From Cerrena zonata (Eukaryota; Basidiomycota; Agaricomycetes; Polyporales; Cerrenaceae): a stretch of DNA of 64,000 nucleotides. The notes under the pieces are model-generated. The model was not told where the DNA came from, did no database searches, and worked only from the letters and a program-made list of their open reading frames with translations. Position numbers and translations under genes: made by a program. Location of the stretch: positions 124,001 to 188,000 of the forward strand of contig JASBNA010000024.1 in assembly GCA_038087015.1 (NCBI GenBank). Direction: 5' to 3'. Of this stretch, positions 1 to 11,665 are shown piece by piece (the first letter of the stretch is position 1; each line of letters opens with the position of its first letter).

Positions 1-3000
1 GCCAAATTTCCTCTTAAGGACTGCTCTTTAAACGTTGCGTTTATAAACCTTAGATCTGCTTCATCAACAGCAACTTCTCCTTCGTTTAGTTTGAGGTGAT
101 ACATGCAGCTATTGATATTCAATTTCTCATTAACATATCTGACTAGTTCTTTTCTTTGATGCAAATCAATAATGCATTTAGCAAAATGACCCTTGAGACC
201 CGTGAAAGCGACTCTATAACTTGAGTCAATTTCTTCTGCTGTTGAGTGCATATACATATGGGAGATAGAAAGAGGTTCTAGATTCAACTGATACTTCACA
301 GTGAACAAATGAGGACCCATTTTTATGTGGGATTTATCAAGCTTAGAATTATTAAACAAAGGGCCTTGTTTGATTGGCAAAGAAATATAATTGGTAAGAA
401 ATTGCCACCAGTAAAAGAAGTAGTGAAATGTCATTGGAGATAAATAAGCAGCATTATAACAATTGCCTTTGCTTGATGTAGAAGTAACAGATATGGCTAG
501 ATGCAAGTAGTCAGAACGAAAGTCTTCAAAAGAGTCGGGGTGCCAATCGAAGGCTGGGTTAGTCACCATCACTTCGTAATGAGGCTTGAATGTGTTGATT
601 CTTTTCTGGCTATCTGATAACTCGGTTGTATCATACTTATTTCTTTCAAAAAGGAAACCCAATTTCCAGCGTACTCTCTCGTCACTCGCAAGCTTCATAA
701 CTCTCTTCTTGAACCTATTTAAAATTGAATAAGGGCCAGCATGGTCCGCTTCAAGCTCCTCATAGAAAGAAGACCACGTCCCCTTCTCAGCTAATGAATA
801 GTCTGGGATTGCAAGTAGAAAATCCTCCGAATCTAATTTTATGAGCTCGTCATGCTTACCGCCTTCATTAATCATCAAGCTAATATTATTCTTCCAGCAA
901 AACACGAATCCAGCAGCTTTACCCACCATGTCATAAGGACTTCCGGAACTTTTGATATGAAGATACAACTCATTCGAAATATTAAAAACCATTTTTCCAT
1001 GTAGTATCAAGGAAGCTTTGTCCCACCAACCAAGGGGGCTATCATCGATTTCCGGCTTCGTGAAGTTATCAAAAGAAGACATTGTTGCCAGTAAGGATGC
1101 CTGATAGGATTTCGACCAACTCAAGATACAAGGTCGATTAGTCTTAATGTCCCACTTCATATCCATGGCAACCTTAACAGGAGTTAAAGTACGTGGTATA
1201 AAAACTGAATAAAAACAATCATGGTCTATATCACTTGTTGGAGCTGCAGGTGAAAATGGAACAAATATGTATCTCATTTCTTCTTTATGCGTAACCAATT
1301 TTTCATTAATAACAAAATTACCACTTAAAGTCATAGTCGGTTCATTGGGATTCAGTCCTCTAGGGAATGAAATTAACGGCAAAGGGTAGTCTCGAAGAAA
1401 CATATACAATGAAACAGCTCTTAGATTAACATATAGCGGTATCAATATGGAATAGTCAACCTTCGGTTGACCTTTAGCATATTTGAATAAAAATTCGTGA
1501 ACGTCATCCAAATGGGCCTTTGTAATGTTTAAGTCTAGGCCATGAACAACTGCACCGAATAATTCGGGTCCTGATGAATAGTCCTGGATTTCAAAAGAAT
1601 CGATAACCAATGGGTTTATTATATCTTCACCCCAAACTCTGTCGGCACGATGATTCCATGAAGCTATTTTAACTGAGCGGAATTTCTTGAATTTAGTGAT
1701 CCAACTTGATGACATTTCTTTCAATAATAAATCCAATTTATCTTCAATCTTCTTACTTGCTTCTTCTTCTGTAAGAAGGTCTTCTTGAGCATCATTCTCT
1801 TCATCAGCCTTAACAGGTGCTCTATGTTTTTTATGTTTGAATAGTTTTTCCTTGAAAGTCGAAGAGTGATTATTATCACTTGAATCATTGAACTCTTTTC
1901 TTAGAGGACTATTCACTTTTGGGGTGGACGAGCTTGTAGAATTACTATGCCTGAGGTTTTTATTATCCAGCTTCACGAAAGTCAAGTCTTCCGGTGCCTT
2001 CTTAATACGCTCTCGAATCGTGGATGAGTGTTTTTCGAACGCTTTCATCTTCTCCAACCTATTCTTTTGTTCAACGAGGCCTAGTTCAATGATATAAGAA
2101 AGTTCGGTTTCAAACGCATCATTTTCCATTACTAGACCGATGACACCAGACTTTATATTAACATTTGGTATATTCAAAGAGCTTTTAGCCTCGGGCAATA
2201 TTCTTGAAAAGTTATTATTTCCATCTGAAAGGTTTTTGAAATTAAATAAGATTTGACGAACAGCCTTAGCAAAAGTGATTATATTATCTATGATTGTATA
2301 GAATAGAAATTGATGTGGAATAGTTAATTTCATGGTTGTAGAGTGAACATTTACAAAAAGCTCACCAGCATCATTGAAGCCAAATGCCACATTGGGGTTT
2401 GAGATTGTCAACAATCTTGACCACAACTTTGTAGAAGGGTGAATGACGTAAAGCCGTATATATCTAAAGTTTGCGGATTTGAACATCATCATATCATTTA
2501 CTGAAACGGAATCAAGCTCGAGTAAACAATCAACACTATTAGGAAGTCTCGTTACAATAGCAACTGATTCAACCAAAAGATCAATTTTCACTTTAGTCCT
2601 TGATTTGCCTAAAGCACTAGCTTCTTCATTTGAAAATTTCTTTTCAACTGATGGAGCCGAGCTAAATAATGTTTTAGCATAAACAGTACACCAAAGAAGG
2701 AAGATGTCGAAGCGTCCATTAACTTCAGGAATTGTTACAATTAATTTGTTTTTATCTTTTTCCCTATTACTCACAGATATATCTTTAATTGTCATAACTT
2801 TTTTTATTTTTTTCAAGTCTGATTTATCTTCAATCTTTGAATTACTCGATCCTAAACTTGATAAATCACCAAAATCATCTTCTTCATTATCATAAAGTGT
2901 GTTAGAATCAGCGACTTGATCAAATCCAGGGATGTATTCTGTGACATATTCACTTAACGTAAAACACTGGACAGATTTAATGTTAGCCATTATTTCTTCT

Positions 3001-4962
3001 TGTGACTTTTTATAAATGAAACTTATATCTTCAAGTTTATAAGCAACACCTCTTTTAAAATCACCAAGGTTGACGTTTTCATTCAATTCCTCGTCGTAAA
3101 GGGAATAATTAGGTAACCGATCTTTACAAATCACGTCAGCGTGGATATCTGTGATATCTACTTTCACACTGGCAAGAGTATCAGGAAGGGCTTCGAAAAT
3201 TTCAAGATACTCGATATTTTGTGGACCATCATTTTTGTCAAAGCTTAAATTATCTTGTTTATCTAAATTCGAACAAGCTTCATTGAAATGAGAAATCTTC
3301 CAATTTCTAAGTTGTCTGAATATATGGAAAACCAGTTCATTAACAGATTTCAATTTAACGTATCTAATTAAGGACTTAATTGATAGTTTTTCTGTTATCA
3401 AAGAATAAACACAATGCATATTAAATTTTGATATGTGTAAAAAGTTATCAGCAGCATCGATTTTTAAATTTGATAATTTGAGGAAAGTTCTAAAGTTAGC
3501 AATTGACGGTGAAGAGTCTTTTGGATCAAGTAATTTATTTGTTTCTTTAGCTAAAATTTTGAAAATAAAAGCCAGTAGAGTACATTTTACTTGAAGATTT
3601 TTCAAAGAATCACGATGGAATTCATGATTTCCAGGAATTGGAAGATGTATTCTTAAATCAGAATCACCCATAATCAACTTTATAGAGAGAAGTTCAAACA
3701 TTGAAAGTAATGATTTCAAAAAAGCTTTTGGGTTAAAGGCTGACGGCAGGGAAGTATCATTTTGAGCCTTTTTGTTACTTATAATAGATAGAATTAAATC
3801 TAATTGATCATAATATATATCAATATTTGGATTTGTAAATGATATGGTATTGGTCATGTTTAATGGAGATGGATAATCATTGAAAGTTGATTGAATCATT
3901 TTGCATGCGATAAAGCATTGAGGGCAATTTCAAAGGATCTAATTGTAAATTCAAATTCGCAGAAGGAAGTTCAAAAAATTTGGATTCCAAATGGTATAGA
4001 CTCAAAGAAGTCAAGCTGGAAGATAGTTTTGAATCTTTAGAGATATTTGGATTGATTGAGTGATCTAAAGCAATCACGAATGTTGAAAGGAGTAATTTGT
4101 AATTATCATCGTATACGGTTAAATCAGATAATCTTATTTCCAATTGTTTGAATAGTTGATAAAATTCGTTCAAGTCATCATAAGGTAAATATTTTATTTT
4201 AGTAGAATCACTTTTTGTATTGGTTTTCGACTCCTCTCTATCAAAAATTAAGTTCAAAGTATTCAACGGGATGGTCAATTGAGCTATGGCTAAACTCATA
4301 GCAAAATTTTGAGGATTCACCAATATAGTGTTCTTATCCAAATTATCACAGGCAAAGACGGTATCCCAGAGAAGCTTATCCCAACGTTTCTACATAAACG
4401 AATTTCACCACCGGTTTTTTCTGACGATTCATTATGAAGAACACCATTGAAAATGTTTGCAATCAAGCTTATTTGAACCGTCGGAATCGAAATGATTTTC
4501 TAGCCTAATATATTCAAAGTAAACTGAATTTTTCTTACTCAATACCTGATGAACAACGGTTAATCGGAAAAGATCAATACTAAACTGATTTATTATCTTA
4601 TTCTGTATAAGCCACTCATAAACTTTCTTGGGAAGGCTAACACTCAACTTGTTTCGAAAATTTTTGGCCACTTCATCAATCGATGCCGCTTCGGTTGAAG
4701 TTTGAGTCGCCTTCTCAATCGATACAGTGGCATCATGAAACTCCAAGTTCAATAACTTATAGGGAGAATCTCGGGATTTTGATAGATTAAAACGAACCTT
4801 AATCTGATGGATGTATACGTGACTGTTACCGGCATTTATTTCAACGTGTTTCAAGCAAAACCATCCTAAAGACTTAACAGAGATCCAGGGGACCCTGTTC
4901 AACATAAATAGCACTCCAAGATAGGCAGCAACAGCTGAACCTATTAGTACGTATAGGAACAT
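1..4962 (-). CDS. FMP27: FMP27/Hobbit-family bridge-like lipid-transfer protein, N-terminal about 1650 codons; three frame breaks; runs off the window
   Basis: Very large protein of the Hobbit group (yeast Fmp27/Hob1 and Hob2), which form hydrophobic grooves that carry lipids between membranes at contact sites. The ATG at 4962 opens with a hydrophobic segment (about residues 1-20), followed by a W-I-S-V-K-S-x-G-W-F stretch typical of the family N-terminus. Family landmarks lie further on, including RDYPLPL near 1400 and GWWDKASLILHG near 1030. I checked the frame from 3600 down to 1800 triplet by triplet and found no stop; it is still open at base 1, so the C-terminal third lies outside. The first 1.1 kb contains three single-base frame breaks: an extra C (minus sense) near 4494, a missing base in an A run near 4387-4389, and an extra C near 3909. 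Between them the alternative frames keep coding-like, family-like sequence. Errors are more likely than a pseudogene because the remaining 3.9 kb is intact. Confidence 0.85.
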
Positions 4963-6493
4963 CTTCTTCCTGTTTCAACGCCCAGACTATGATGATGACC
5001 TTCTTAACAAGAGCAAAGTAAATAAATAAATAGAAAAAATTAAAAATGAAAAATCTGGGGGCTTGATCTATTGATATACCTCAGCGAGGAAAATTACTAC
5101 GGAAGATACGTATCTAGATTTCCGTGAGCTTCAATTGACCTTTAAATTCTACTAGCCTCCACCCTATATCCTCTTAAACATAGCAAAGAACAACTTATAT
5201 AACAACCAACTGCCTCAGTGTATGTAAGTTTAAAACAATCAGCTTAGTCTGTACGTGTTTTGGAGTATAAGAAACTACACAGAGATTGCGCTTCGAGAGA
5301 AAAAAGACCCAAACAAACAGTTTTTTTTTCTTTTCAAAATTGAAGAATTTTCAATTCCCGTCTTGCCCGAGACCTTGTTTCAAAGATAAAGACTACTTCA
5401 ATTTTTGAGGTGTTCATGTGAACAAGCTGATTGGAGCCAGCTTCATCGCCTGCCTTACGGCAACTAATGAGTCGACGTGTTGAGTTCACACGAGACGTCT
5501 TTGAGTAGCTTGACGTTTTCTTTTTTTTTTGCTCTTTTTGTTTTCTTACAAGATATCGTCAATTGTAATTGAGGAACAGAAGTAAAGGAATATTCGGCGC
5601 ATTGATCTAGTTGTAAACAGGCCGTTCATTGTAAACGATGCCGGCAGATATGGCTAAATTGGTTTTGGCCCTTATTCAACCGGCCGGAAGAAGAGGCACG
5701 GATGTGTGGGAGGAAGTTACATATGAAGAGGCTAGGAGGTTACGTGAGTGTGTAGGAGGTTACGTGAGTGTGTAGGGAAGACGAATGAAGTAACTCCTGG
5801 TATTCTAGAACTGGAAGATGTAGAAATAAACAAGTATATGTACCCGAAAGCATCATCATGTTGCGTTCATCCTTGAAGTGTCCATTCTTGAAGTGCTTGT
5901 AGTTGGTGATGCCATGTTCCATCATATAAGTAATATGAGTTGTTATCCAAAAGTAGAAAATCAGGACTCCACCCATATTTTGCAAGTCCATTTCCTTCCA
6001 GTAAGTAAATTTACGATGGTATTGCTTGGGCTACAACTTGTTAACTAAATCAGGTAGTATTTTGAGAGGATGCTTAATTGTCAACTGCGTAAAACACAAG
6101 CCGAATTCCTTCAAACAGGTAACAAGTACCCCAATTCACTCACTTATGTTACTTCGAAGGATTTCACACTGAGGAGAATAGTTCTTTACTTTGTTTGGTA
6201 AGTTGTTTTGGTTGCCTGTCTTATTCTTAAATTAAGCATCCAATGAAATTTCCTATTTGGGGCATGTAATGATTTTTTTTTTTTTTTTTTAGCGGTTTTT
6301 TGTTAGAGATTTTTCGCAACTTATTGTTACTATAGTTGGAATAATAAGGGAAGTAATAGGAATGAAAAAACCCTTTAGTTGGGAATTTGTATATATATCC
6401 ATCGAAAGTAGCCCAGGAAATAAAATAATTATAGGCTTAAGATATTGTCATTAAAATTTCATTCTGATTTGAGGTTTTCGATATAGGTTCACC
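4963..6493. other. Divergent intergenic region with promoter of the secreted-protein gene
   Basis: A gap of 1.5 kb between the divergent FMP27 and secreted-protein genes. It holds an exact 20-bp tandem duplication at 5734-5773, an 18-base T run at 6273-6290, and a TATA-like tatatatat stretch at about 6390-6397, roughly 100 bp before the ATG at 6494. An 83-codon minus-strand reading frame (5740-5991) is discussed in the findings and not called as a gene. Confidence 0.6.
5734..5773. repeat. Exact tandem duplication, 2 x 20 bp
   Basis: The unit aggaggttacgtgagtgtgt occurs twice head to tail with no mismatch, followed by a partial third start (aggg). Perfect identity suggests a recent duplication. 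It lies in the FMP27/secreted-protein intergenic region. No function is evident. Confidence 0.9.
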
Positions 6494-7554
6494 ATGAAAT
6501 TATCAGTTACTACTACTACACTCGCTTTGGCTCTTGCCACTTCAGTTCTTGCTGCTCCAACTAATATTGAAACCAATGTTCAGCTTACTAGAAGAGAACA
6601 AGAAGTTGACTTAATTGCTGAATTGAATGAAATTGCTGCTTTGAAATCAAAGAGAAGTTTACTTACTGAACGTGAACAACTTGAATTGGCTCAAAGAGAT
6701 TATACTATCGTTACTCAAATTTTAGAGCTTCTTAATACTAACAGTTTTGCTGCTAAATTTATTCAAAAATTGGTTGATGATAAAAACTTACAACCAATTC
6801 TTACTGATACTATTGAATGGTTGATTAAAAATAATATTATTAATTTAACTACTTTATTCACTGCTTTGGATGAATCTGATTTAGCTGCTACCGTTATTAG
6901 AGATATCATTAATGATTGTGATTACTATACTCAAATTTATAAACTTATTGAATCTTTAATTACTGGTGATGATTCTTCTTCTTCTTCATCTGCTGCTGCT
7001 ACTAAGAGAGAATTGGTTACTGCTGACTTGGTAATTAGAGCTGACAGCTCTGGTTCGGGTAGTGCTGTTACTGATGCTGCTGCTTCCAGTGATCCTACTT
7101 CTGACTCTTTTATCAATGAATTATTAAACTCTTTGGCTAAATCTGGTCTTGCTTCTGATTTGGTTAAACGTTTACTTGTTGATAAAGAGTTCTTATCCTA
7201 TGGTGCTTCTTTAATTGTTGATTTATTCAAATCAGGTAGTCTTACCATTGGTGATGTTATTGACGCTTTGACTCAATCTTCTTTGATTCCAGATTTATTC
7301 AGAGAGTTCTTTACTGTTAACACTTTGAAGACTGTTATTACTAATGCCTTGGCTGCTGCTTCTGGTACTTGTGATACTAATGCTACCTCTCTTAACCCTA
7401 ATGGAACTACCTCAAAACTGCTACTTCCACCACTAAAGGTTCTACTAACACTGCCACTAACACTACTGCAACTAGAACTAATACTACTTCTACCAGTACT
7501 TCAACTTCGGGTGGTGGTAAATGTAAAAAGAGAAGAAAGAGAAACTACCATTAA
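6494..7554 (+). CDS. Secreted, probably cell-surface protein with two internal repeats and a Ser/Thr-rich tail; frame break near the 3' end
   Basis: The ATG at 6494 starts a classical signal peptide (MKLSVTTTTLALALATSVLA, likely cut after APA-like residues). Two helical domains of about 80 residues look like diverged copies of each other: residues about 76-155 (LLNTNSFAAKFIQKLV...) and about 210-285 (LLNSLAKSGLASDLVKRLL...). KR/R dibasic sites, possible Kex2 targets, occur around residues 53 and 171, next to a Ser-rich linker. As written the C-terminus becomes a Leu-rich stretch ending at 7558. A missing A in the run at 7414-7417 would restore a Thr/Ser-rich tail with a Cys and a basic end, stopping at 7552-7554 (353 aa), which fits a wall protein far better. 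The codon pattern is also normal in that frame. This resembles lineage-specific Candida surface proteins, but I do not recognise a named orthologue. Confidence 0.7.
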
Positions 7555-7558
7555 ATGA

Positions 7559-8007
7559 GCTGATGCTTTAAATCGTTTATTTATTTATTTCTAAACTACG
7601 ACTTTGGCTCGCATCATTATTATTAAACTTCAATTCATCAAACAATACCAATACTCATGTTTATTAATACCTCTATTTAACTGAGTATCTTTTTTTAAAA
7701 AAAAACAAGGATTTTCTTTCTGCTCGAGTTAATGGCTTGATATTCGGTTTAAGTTTCTCTTTACTTATATTATTTTATTAATTTTATTTACTTTACAAAA
7801 AATGGCTTTACGTTAACGCTCTAAATATATTTTATGTCTCGAATTATCACCAAATGTAGTTGCGTGAAAAGTTGCGAATTTCTATTTTGGGTGCTTTACC
7901 TAGTTTGGAAATTTTTTTACTGCCAAAAGTTACTCTTTTACTCTATAAAGATATTCATACTGGTTTAAAAGGAGAGTAGAGATTGGCTTTTTGTATATTC
8001 AAAATAC
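7559..8007. other. Convergent intergenic region
   Basis: AT-rich 3' flanks of the secreted-protein gene and ARO9, which face each other. It has poly-T/poly-A tracts (for example near 7690-7706) of the kind seen around yeast polyadenylation sites. I see no gene. Confidence 0.6.
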
Positions 8008-9591
8008 TTAGAATTCTAAATCTTTGGCAAAAAAATCAGATACCGCATTGGTTAATCTATTTGCCGCTTCAATGATCAAGTCGTCGTTGGGCGAGGGGGC
8101 ATAAGTTAATCTAAAAAAGTTTACGTTCTTGTTTCCCTTATCTACTGCTAAGTTGAACCCAGGAACAACACCAACACCATAATGGGAAAATTTCCAGTTT
8201 AGCAAGAAGATTTTTTCGTAGACATTTGTACCTGGGGGAAAGTTAATAACAAGACTAGCAAACATTCCCGCTCTTGGATCTATAACCTCAATTAATTTGT
8301 CTTTATAAGCTTTAGATTCGTAAATTTGGTTAAGTAAGACATTTCTTCTATGTATATAGCTAACTCTTAATTTCAAAAACCAATTGATGAAACCGTCAAC
8401 TCCTCCAAATTTTTGCTCAATGGTATTTTGAAGAACAATCTGGGCAAGACCAGAAGGTTGACGAGTGACCACAGCCGCATAGTTATCAATTGCTTTGATG
8501 AACTTTTTATGGGCCACTACGAATCCAAGTCTTAAACCAGGTGCAAATAGTTTGGAGAAAGTTTCAACTCTAATCACACGACCACTAGTGTCTATAGTCA
8601 CGTAGGAGGGAGTTAAATGATTTTTGAGGTATTCATCAATGGTCAATAACTCGTCTAATTTAACAAAACCTTGTGGCTTTTGGTATGGGGGTAAAGTTAA
8701 ATATCCATAAGGATCATCTTCAATGATTGCAAAATCGTATTTCTCTGCTAATGCATAAATCTTTTTACGGAATTCTAAAGTTTGGGTTAAACCAGTTGGA
8801 TTTTGTCCTGTAGGAATTGTATACAAAGCTTTTGGTTTTTTACCTTTATATTCAGGTTTTCTCTCGTCCCAGTTCTCTAATAAATCGGTGAGGTATCCTA
8901 AATCAATACCTTGGCTCTTATCGGGTTCTGTAGAGAGGTCCATCTCAATTGGAACAGCTATTCCACCAGCTTGTTCAACATTTTTCAAAAATGGAGTAAA
9001 TGTAAATTCCTCAACCAAGATAATATCTCCATCATCTAATAAGACTTCGGCAGCTTTGTTCAAACCGTCACCTGCCCCAGAAGTAATAATAGTACTCCAC
9101 TCTTCATAAGCCGGCTTGTGAACGCGATGGATAAAGTCTTCGGTGAATTTAAGAAGCTGGGGAAGCCCTGCATTTTCACTATATTGTAAACCATGAGCAA
9201 GATCAATATACTTGTTATCTGAATACTTAGAAATTACAACTTTCGAATTTTCCTTATTGATCTTAAGCTTTCTCAAAGAATCATCCACGGACAGAGTTGT
9301 AGCAGAATGTCCATTTGTAAGCCGAGATTCATTTAGGCCGGCAGTCAGTGTTGGCTGAAGTGATTCTAATGAAGCATTAGTCACAGGCAAAGCCAAAGAT
9401 TTTTGAAAAGGATAATCAATAATGTTGAGTTCAATTGAATCAACCGGGAAGAACCCTTCATTAGGCATACCCCAGTGGAGCGGAAGGGTATTGGGGTGGG
9501 GTTTATAGCCTTCAGGAGGAGGAACACTATCACCGCTGATGAAACTGCTAACTGTTCTTTTAGCTGCCCTTTCGGATAACAAATGAGACAT
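8008..9591 (-). CDS. ARO9: Aromatic aminotransferase II (ARO9 type)
   Basis: PLP-dependent aminotransferase of fold type I. It interconverts aromatic amino acids and their 2-oxo acids, both in Phe/Tyr synthesis and in Trp/Phe/Tyr catabolism towards fusel alcohols. At 527 aa it is close to yeast Aro9 (513). The N-terminal GMPNEGFFPVDSIEL matches the Aro9 signature better than Aro8. The PLP lysine is K347 in ETFSKLFAPGLRLGF. YTIPTGQNPTG and EDDPYGYL are the cofactor-contact motifs. The ATG at 9591 is the first in frame. A Gcn4-type site lies about 206 bp upstream. TUB4 lies upstream in the same orientation, ending at 9891. Confidence 0.92.
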   Translation of the reverse strand: MSHLLSERAAKRTVSSFISGDSVPPPEGYKPHPNTLPLHWGMPNEGFFPVDSIELNIIDYPFQKSLALPVTNASLESLQPTLTAGLNESRLTNGHSATTLSVDDSLRKLKINKENSKVVISKYSDNKYIDLAHGLQYSENAGLPQLLKFTEDFIHRVHKPAYEEWSTIITSGAGDGLNKAAEVLLDDGDIILVEEFTFTPFLKNVEQAGGIAVPIEMDLSTEPDKSQGIDLGYLTDLLENWDERKPEYKGKKPKALYTIPTGQNPTGLTQTLEFRKKIYALAEKYDFAIIEDDPYGYLTLPPYQKPQGFVKLDELLTIDEYLKNHLTPSYVTIDTSGRVIRVETFSKLFAPGLRLGFVVAHKKFIKAIDNYAAVVTRQPSGLAQIVLQNTIEQKFGGVDGFINWFLKLRVSYIHRRNVLLNQIYESKAYKDKLIEVIDPRAGMFASLVINFPPGTNVYEKIFLLNWKFSHYGVGVVPGFNLAVDKGNKNVNFFRLTYAPSPNDDLIIEAANRLTNAVSDFFAKDLEF

Positions 9592-9796
9592 GATATGGTT
9601 GAGTTCTAACCTTGTAAGTTATCAAAAAGAAGAAGACGATAGGGCATTTATATACTACTATTGCATCCATTGTGCGCAATTTGAGTTTTATTTCCGCACC
9701 GAATCTATACAATCAGAGCCACAAGACACTCCTTATCTTAGATTCAATCAACCCGTGTCAGATGCGTGAATAGACTGCCAAATACCTGATTAGTGA

Positions 9797-9803
9797 TGAG
9801 TCA
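9797..9803. promoter_or_regulatory. Gcn4-type site upstream of ARO9
   Basis: TGAGTCA within gatgagtcaga, about 206 bp upstream of the ARO9 start codon. This is the bZIP half-site pair bound by Gcn4, the general amino-acid control activator. The position fits ARO9; the next gene towards it (TUB4) ends at 9891 and is not an amino-acid gene. Inferred from sequence only. Confidence 0.6.
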
Positions 9804-9890
9804 GATATATAACTTTAGTAATCAAAAGAGCTATTTTTACGATTGTTGTTGCGAAATTGGTATAAAATTTGGTAAATTAATCATTATAAA

Positions 9891-11408
9891 TTATACAATA
9901 TCTTCATCTTCGTCTTCTAACAAGCCATCTTCTAGGTAATTTAAGGAGGTACAAGATTTATATTCCTCAATGACATTAACAACACTTTCACGACATTCAT
10001 TGAACATTTCCATAACTCTCAGTCTTTCTTCATGATCATTACTTTCAGTGTAGTAATTAATATACGCAGCCCTTTTAGCCAATAAATCATATTGTTTAAC
10101 GATCTTACTGAAGACGTGAACTATGGAAGTATTATTTGATATTTGAATACCATGTAGATTCTTCTTATTGTTTGTAGTAGATATATGAGGAGGCCTACCA
10201 TTAACTAAATGAATTGATGCAGAAGTCCAGGGAACAAAATTAATTCTTGATGATGCACGAATTAAACCTTTTCTAATTTCTGATTGATTTAGATTATTAC
10301 CTATTAAATAATTCATCATTGAAATATATGATACTGGATCATTCACTCTATTCATTTTACACTTATCATTTAATAATTCTAAAATTATATCATATTCATT
10401 TAAATTGGAGTTTCCCATACCACTTGTAAATGAAGTATTTTGTTTTTGAAGAATATTTGTTATTGGTGCAACGGAAGTGGATAAGAATTTTAATTCAGGT
10501 GTTGGTACTAATGTCGATATAATTGATTCATTGGAACTATACATATAGCTCGGGAATCGAAAAGGGTTTGATATTGATGTTGCTATATGTGAAATAAGTT
10601 TATTGGTTCCTTCAAATGCACTATTTCGGCTAAGTTTATTACTACTGCCAAATATTGAATTTTCAATTGAGTTTAAAGAATCATTTTCGAAAACAAAAGT
10701 ACAATCACTGAAATCAATGAGCCTTTTCAAAGTTAACATGGTATTATAAGGCTGTACAACCACATCAGAAGTCTTTTCATTTGATGGAAATATCAGAAAT
10801 GTGTTAATGATTTTTTTAGATCCATATCGATCGTTTAATAATTCCAATAATAAACTTCCAACCCCTGATCCAGTACCACCAGCAACACTGTGAAATAGCT
10901 GGAAAGTTGATAGGTTCTCACACTTATCCAATTCTCGGTCAATTAGATTTGTCAAATCTTCTTGGTGATTCAATCCATACAGGTATCCATGCTGCCAATT
11001 ATTTGCAGCCCCTCCTCCGTTCTCACTTAGATGTATATTCCTAGGGTTTAGCATTGGTAGGGCACTAGTGGCTTTCGTTATGACAGAAGGTTCTAAATCT
11101 ATCATTATCAGTCTGGGTGTATATTTATTATCATCTGATAATGTGAAGAACAAGTCTGGCCTATCTGATCTAATATTGGACTTCTGTGACTGATTTTCCC
11201 TAGTCCCAAACTGTAAGTCTTCATTGGAATAGGGTAATTGGGTCCCATCAGAGAGTATTCCGTGTTCATTTGCCAATTGATTCCAATATTGAATACCAAC
11301 TTGATTCCCACATTGTCCAGCCTGTAACGTTATTATTTCCCTAAATAAGTTAGTAAAGTTCCCAAATAATCACAGTAATACCAATAAAAATCTTACATAC
11401 CCAGGCAT
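9891..11408 (-). CDS. TUB4: Gamma-tubulin, spliced (exons 11401-11408 and 9891-11340)
   Basis: Gamma-tubulin nucleates microtubules at the spindle pole body as part of the gamma-tubulin complex. The long exon alone lacks the N-terminus. An upstream 8-nt exon (ATGCCTGG) joined over a 60-bp intron gives MPGEIITLQAGQCGNQVG, the classic tubulin N-terminus, which contacts GTP. The spliced CDS is 1458 nt, 485 aa. The tubulin signature GGTGSG and the T5-type NTMLTLKRL region are present. Compared with alpha/beta-tubulins, the loop after FENDSLNSI is long and Ser/Asn-rich, and the C-terminus ends in an acidic tail (LLEDEDEDIV), both usual for fast-evolving yeast gamma-tubulins. tRNA-Ala lies just upstream. 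Confidence 0.93.
11341..11400 (-). other. Spliceosomal intron in TUB4 (60 bp)
   Basis: On the minus strand the intron starts GTATGT (plus acatac, 11395-11400), carries a consensus branch site TACTAAC, and ends TTATTTAG only a few bases later. This short branch-to-acceptor distance is common in CUG-clade yeasts. Joining across it gives a codon GG|G and the conserved tubulin N-terminus, which confirms both splice sites. Confidence 0.95.
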
Positions 11409-11592
11409 GGCTAATTCTGATACGACTATCGAGGTATATTTCAAATCAAGATATATCAGATATTTACATTCAAAACAACAAGGTAAAAAAAAAAACAAAA
11501 CGAAAAACAATTTGAGACGCGCTTCAGAGGGCGACATTTTTATTCAGTAGTGACAAAAATGTCGTGACATAGAAAAAATCAACAAAAAAGTA

Positions 11593-11665
11593 TGGACGAC
11601 ACCGGAGTCGAACCGGTGACCTTCTGCTTGCAAGGCAGACGCGCTACCAACTACGCCAGACGCCC
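11593..11665 (-). tRNA. tRNA-Ala, anticodon TGC
   Basis: A 73-nt cloverleaf on the minus strand: acceptor GGGCGTC pairing with GTCGTCC (one G-U and one mismatch), a D arm with TAGTTGGTAG loop, anticodon loop CTTGCAA with TGC, and a T arm ACCGG-TTCGACT-CCGGT, with discriminator A. It closely resembles yeast tRNA-Ala(UGC). There is no intron and no encoded CCA. A T-rich stretch follows for Pol III termination. Confidence 0.95.

Noticed and set aside
1888..2895. Three plus-strand frames inside FMP27
   Set aside because: The minus frame is open through all of this segment, with family-like sequence; the plus frames are shadows.
4341..4432. Intron explaining the break in FMP27
   Set aside because: No GTATGT-type donor or TACTAAC branch is present, and one frame across the gap is coding-like throughout.
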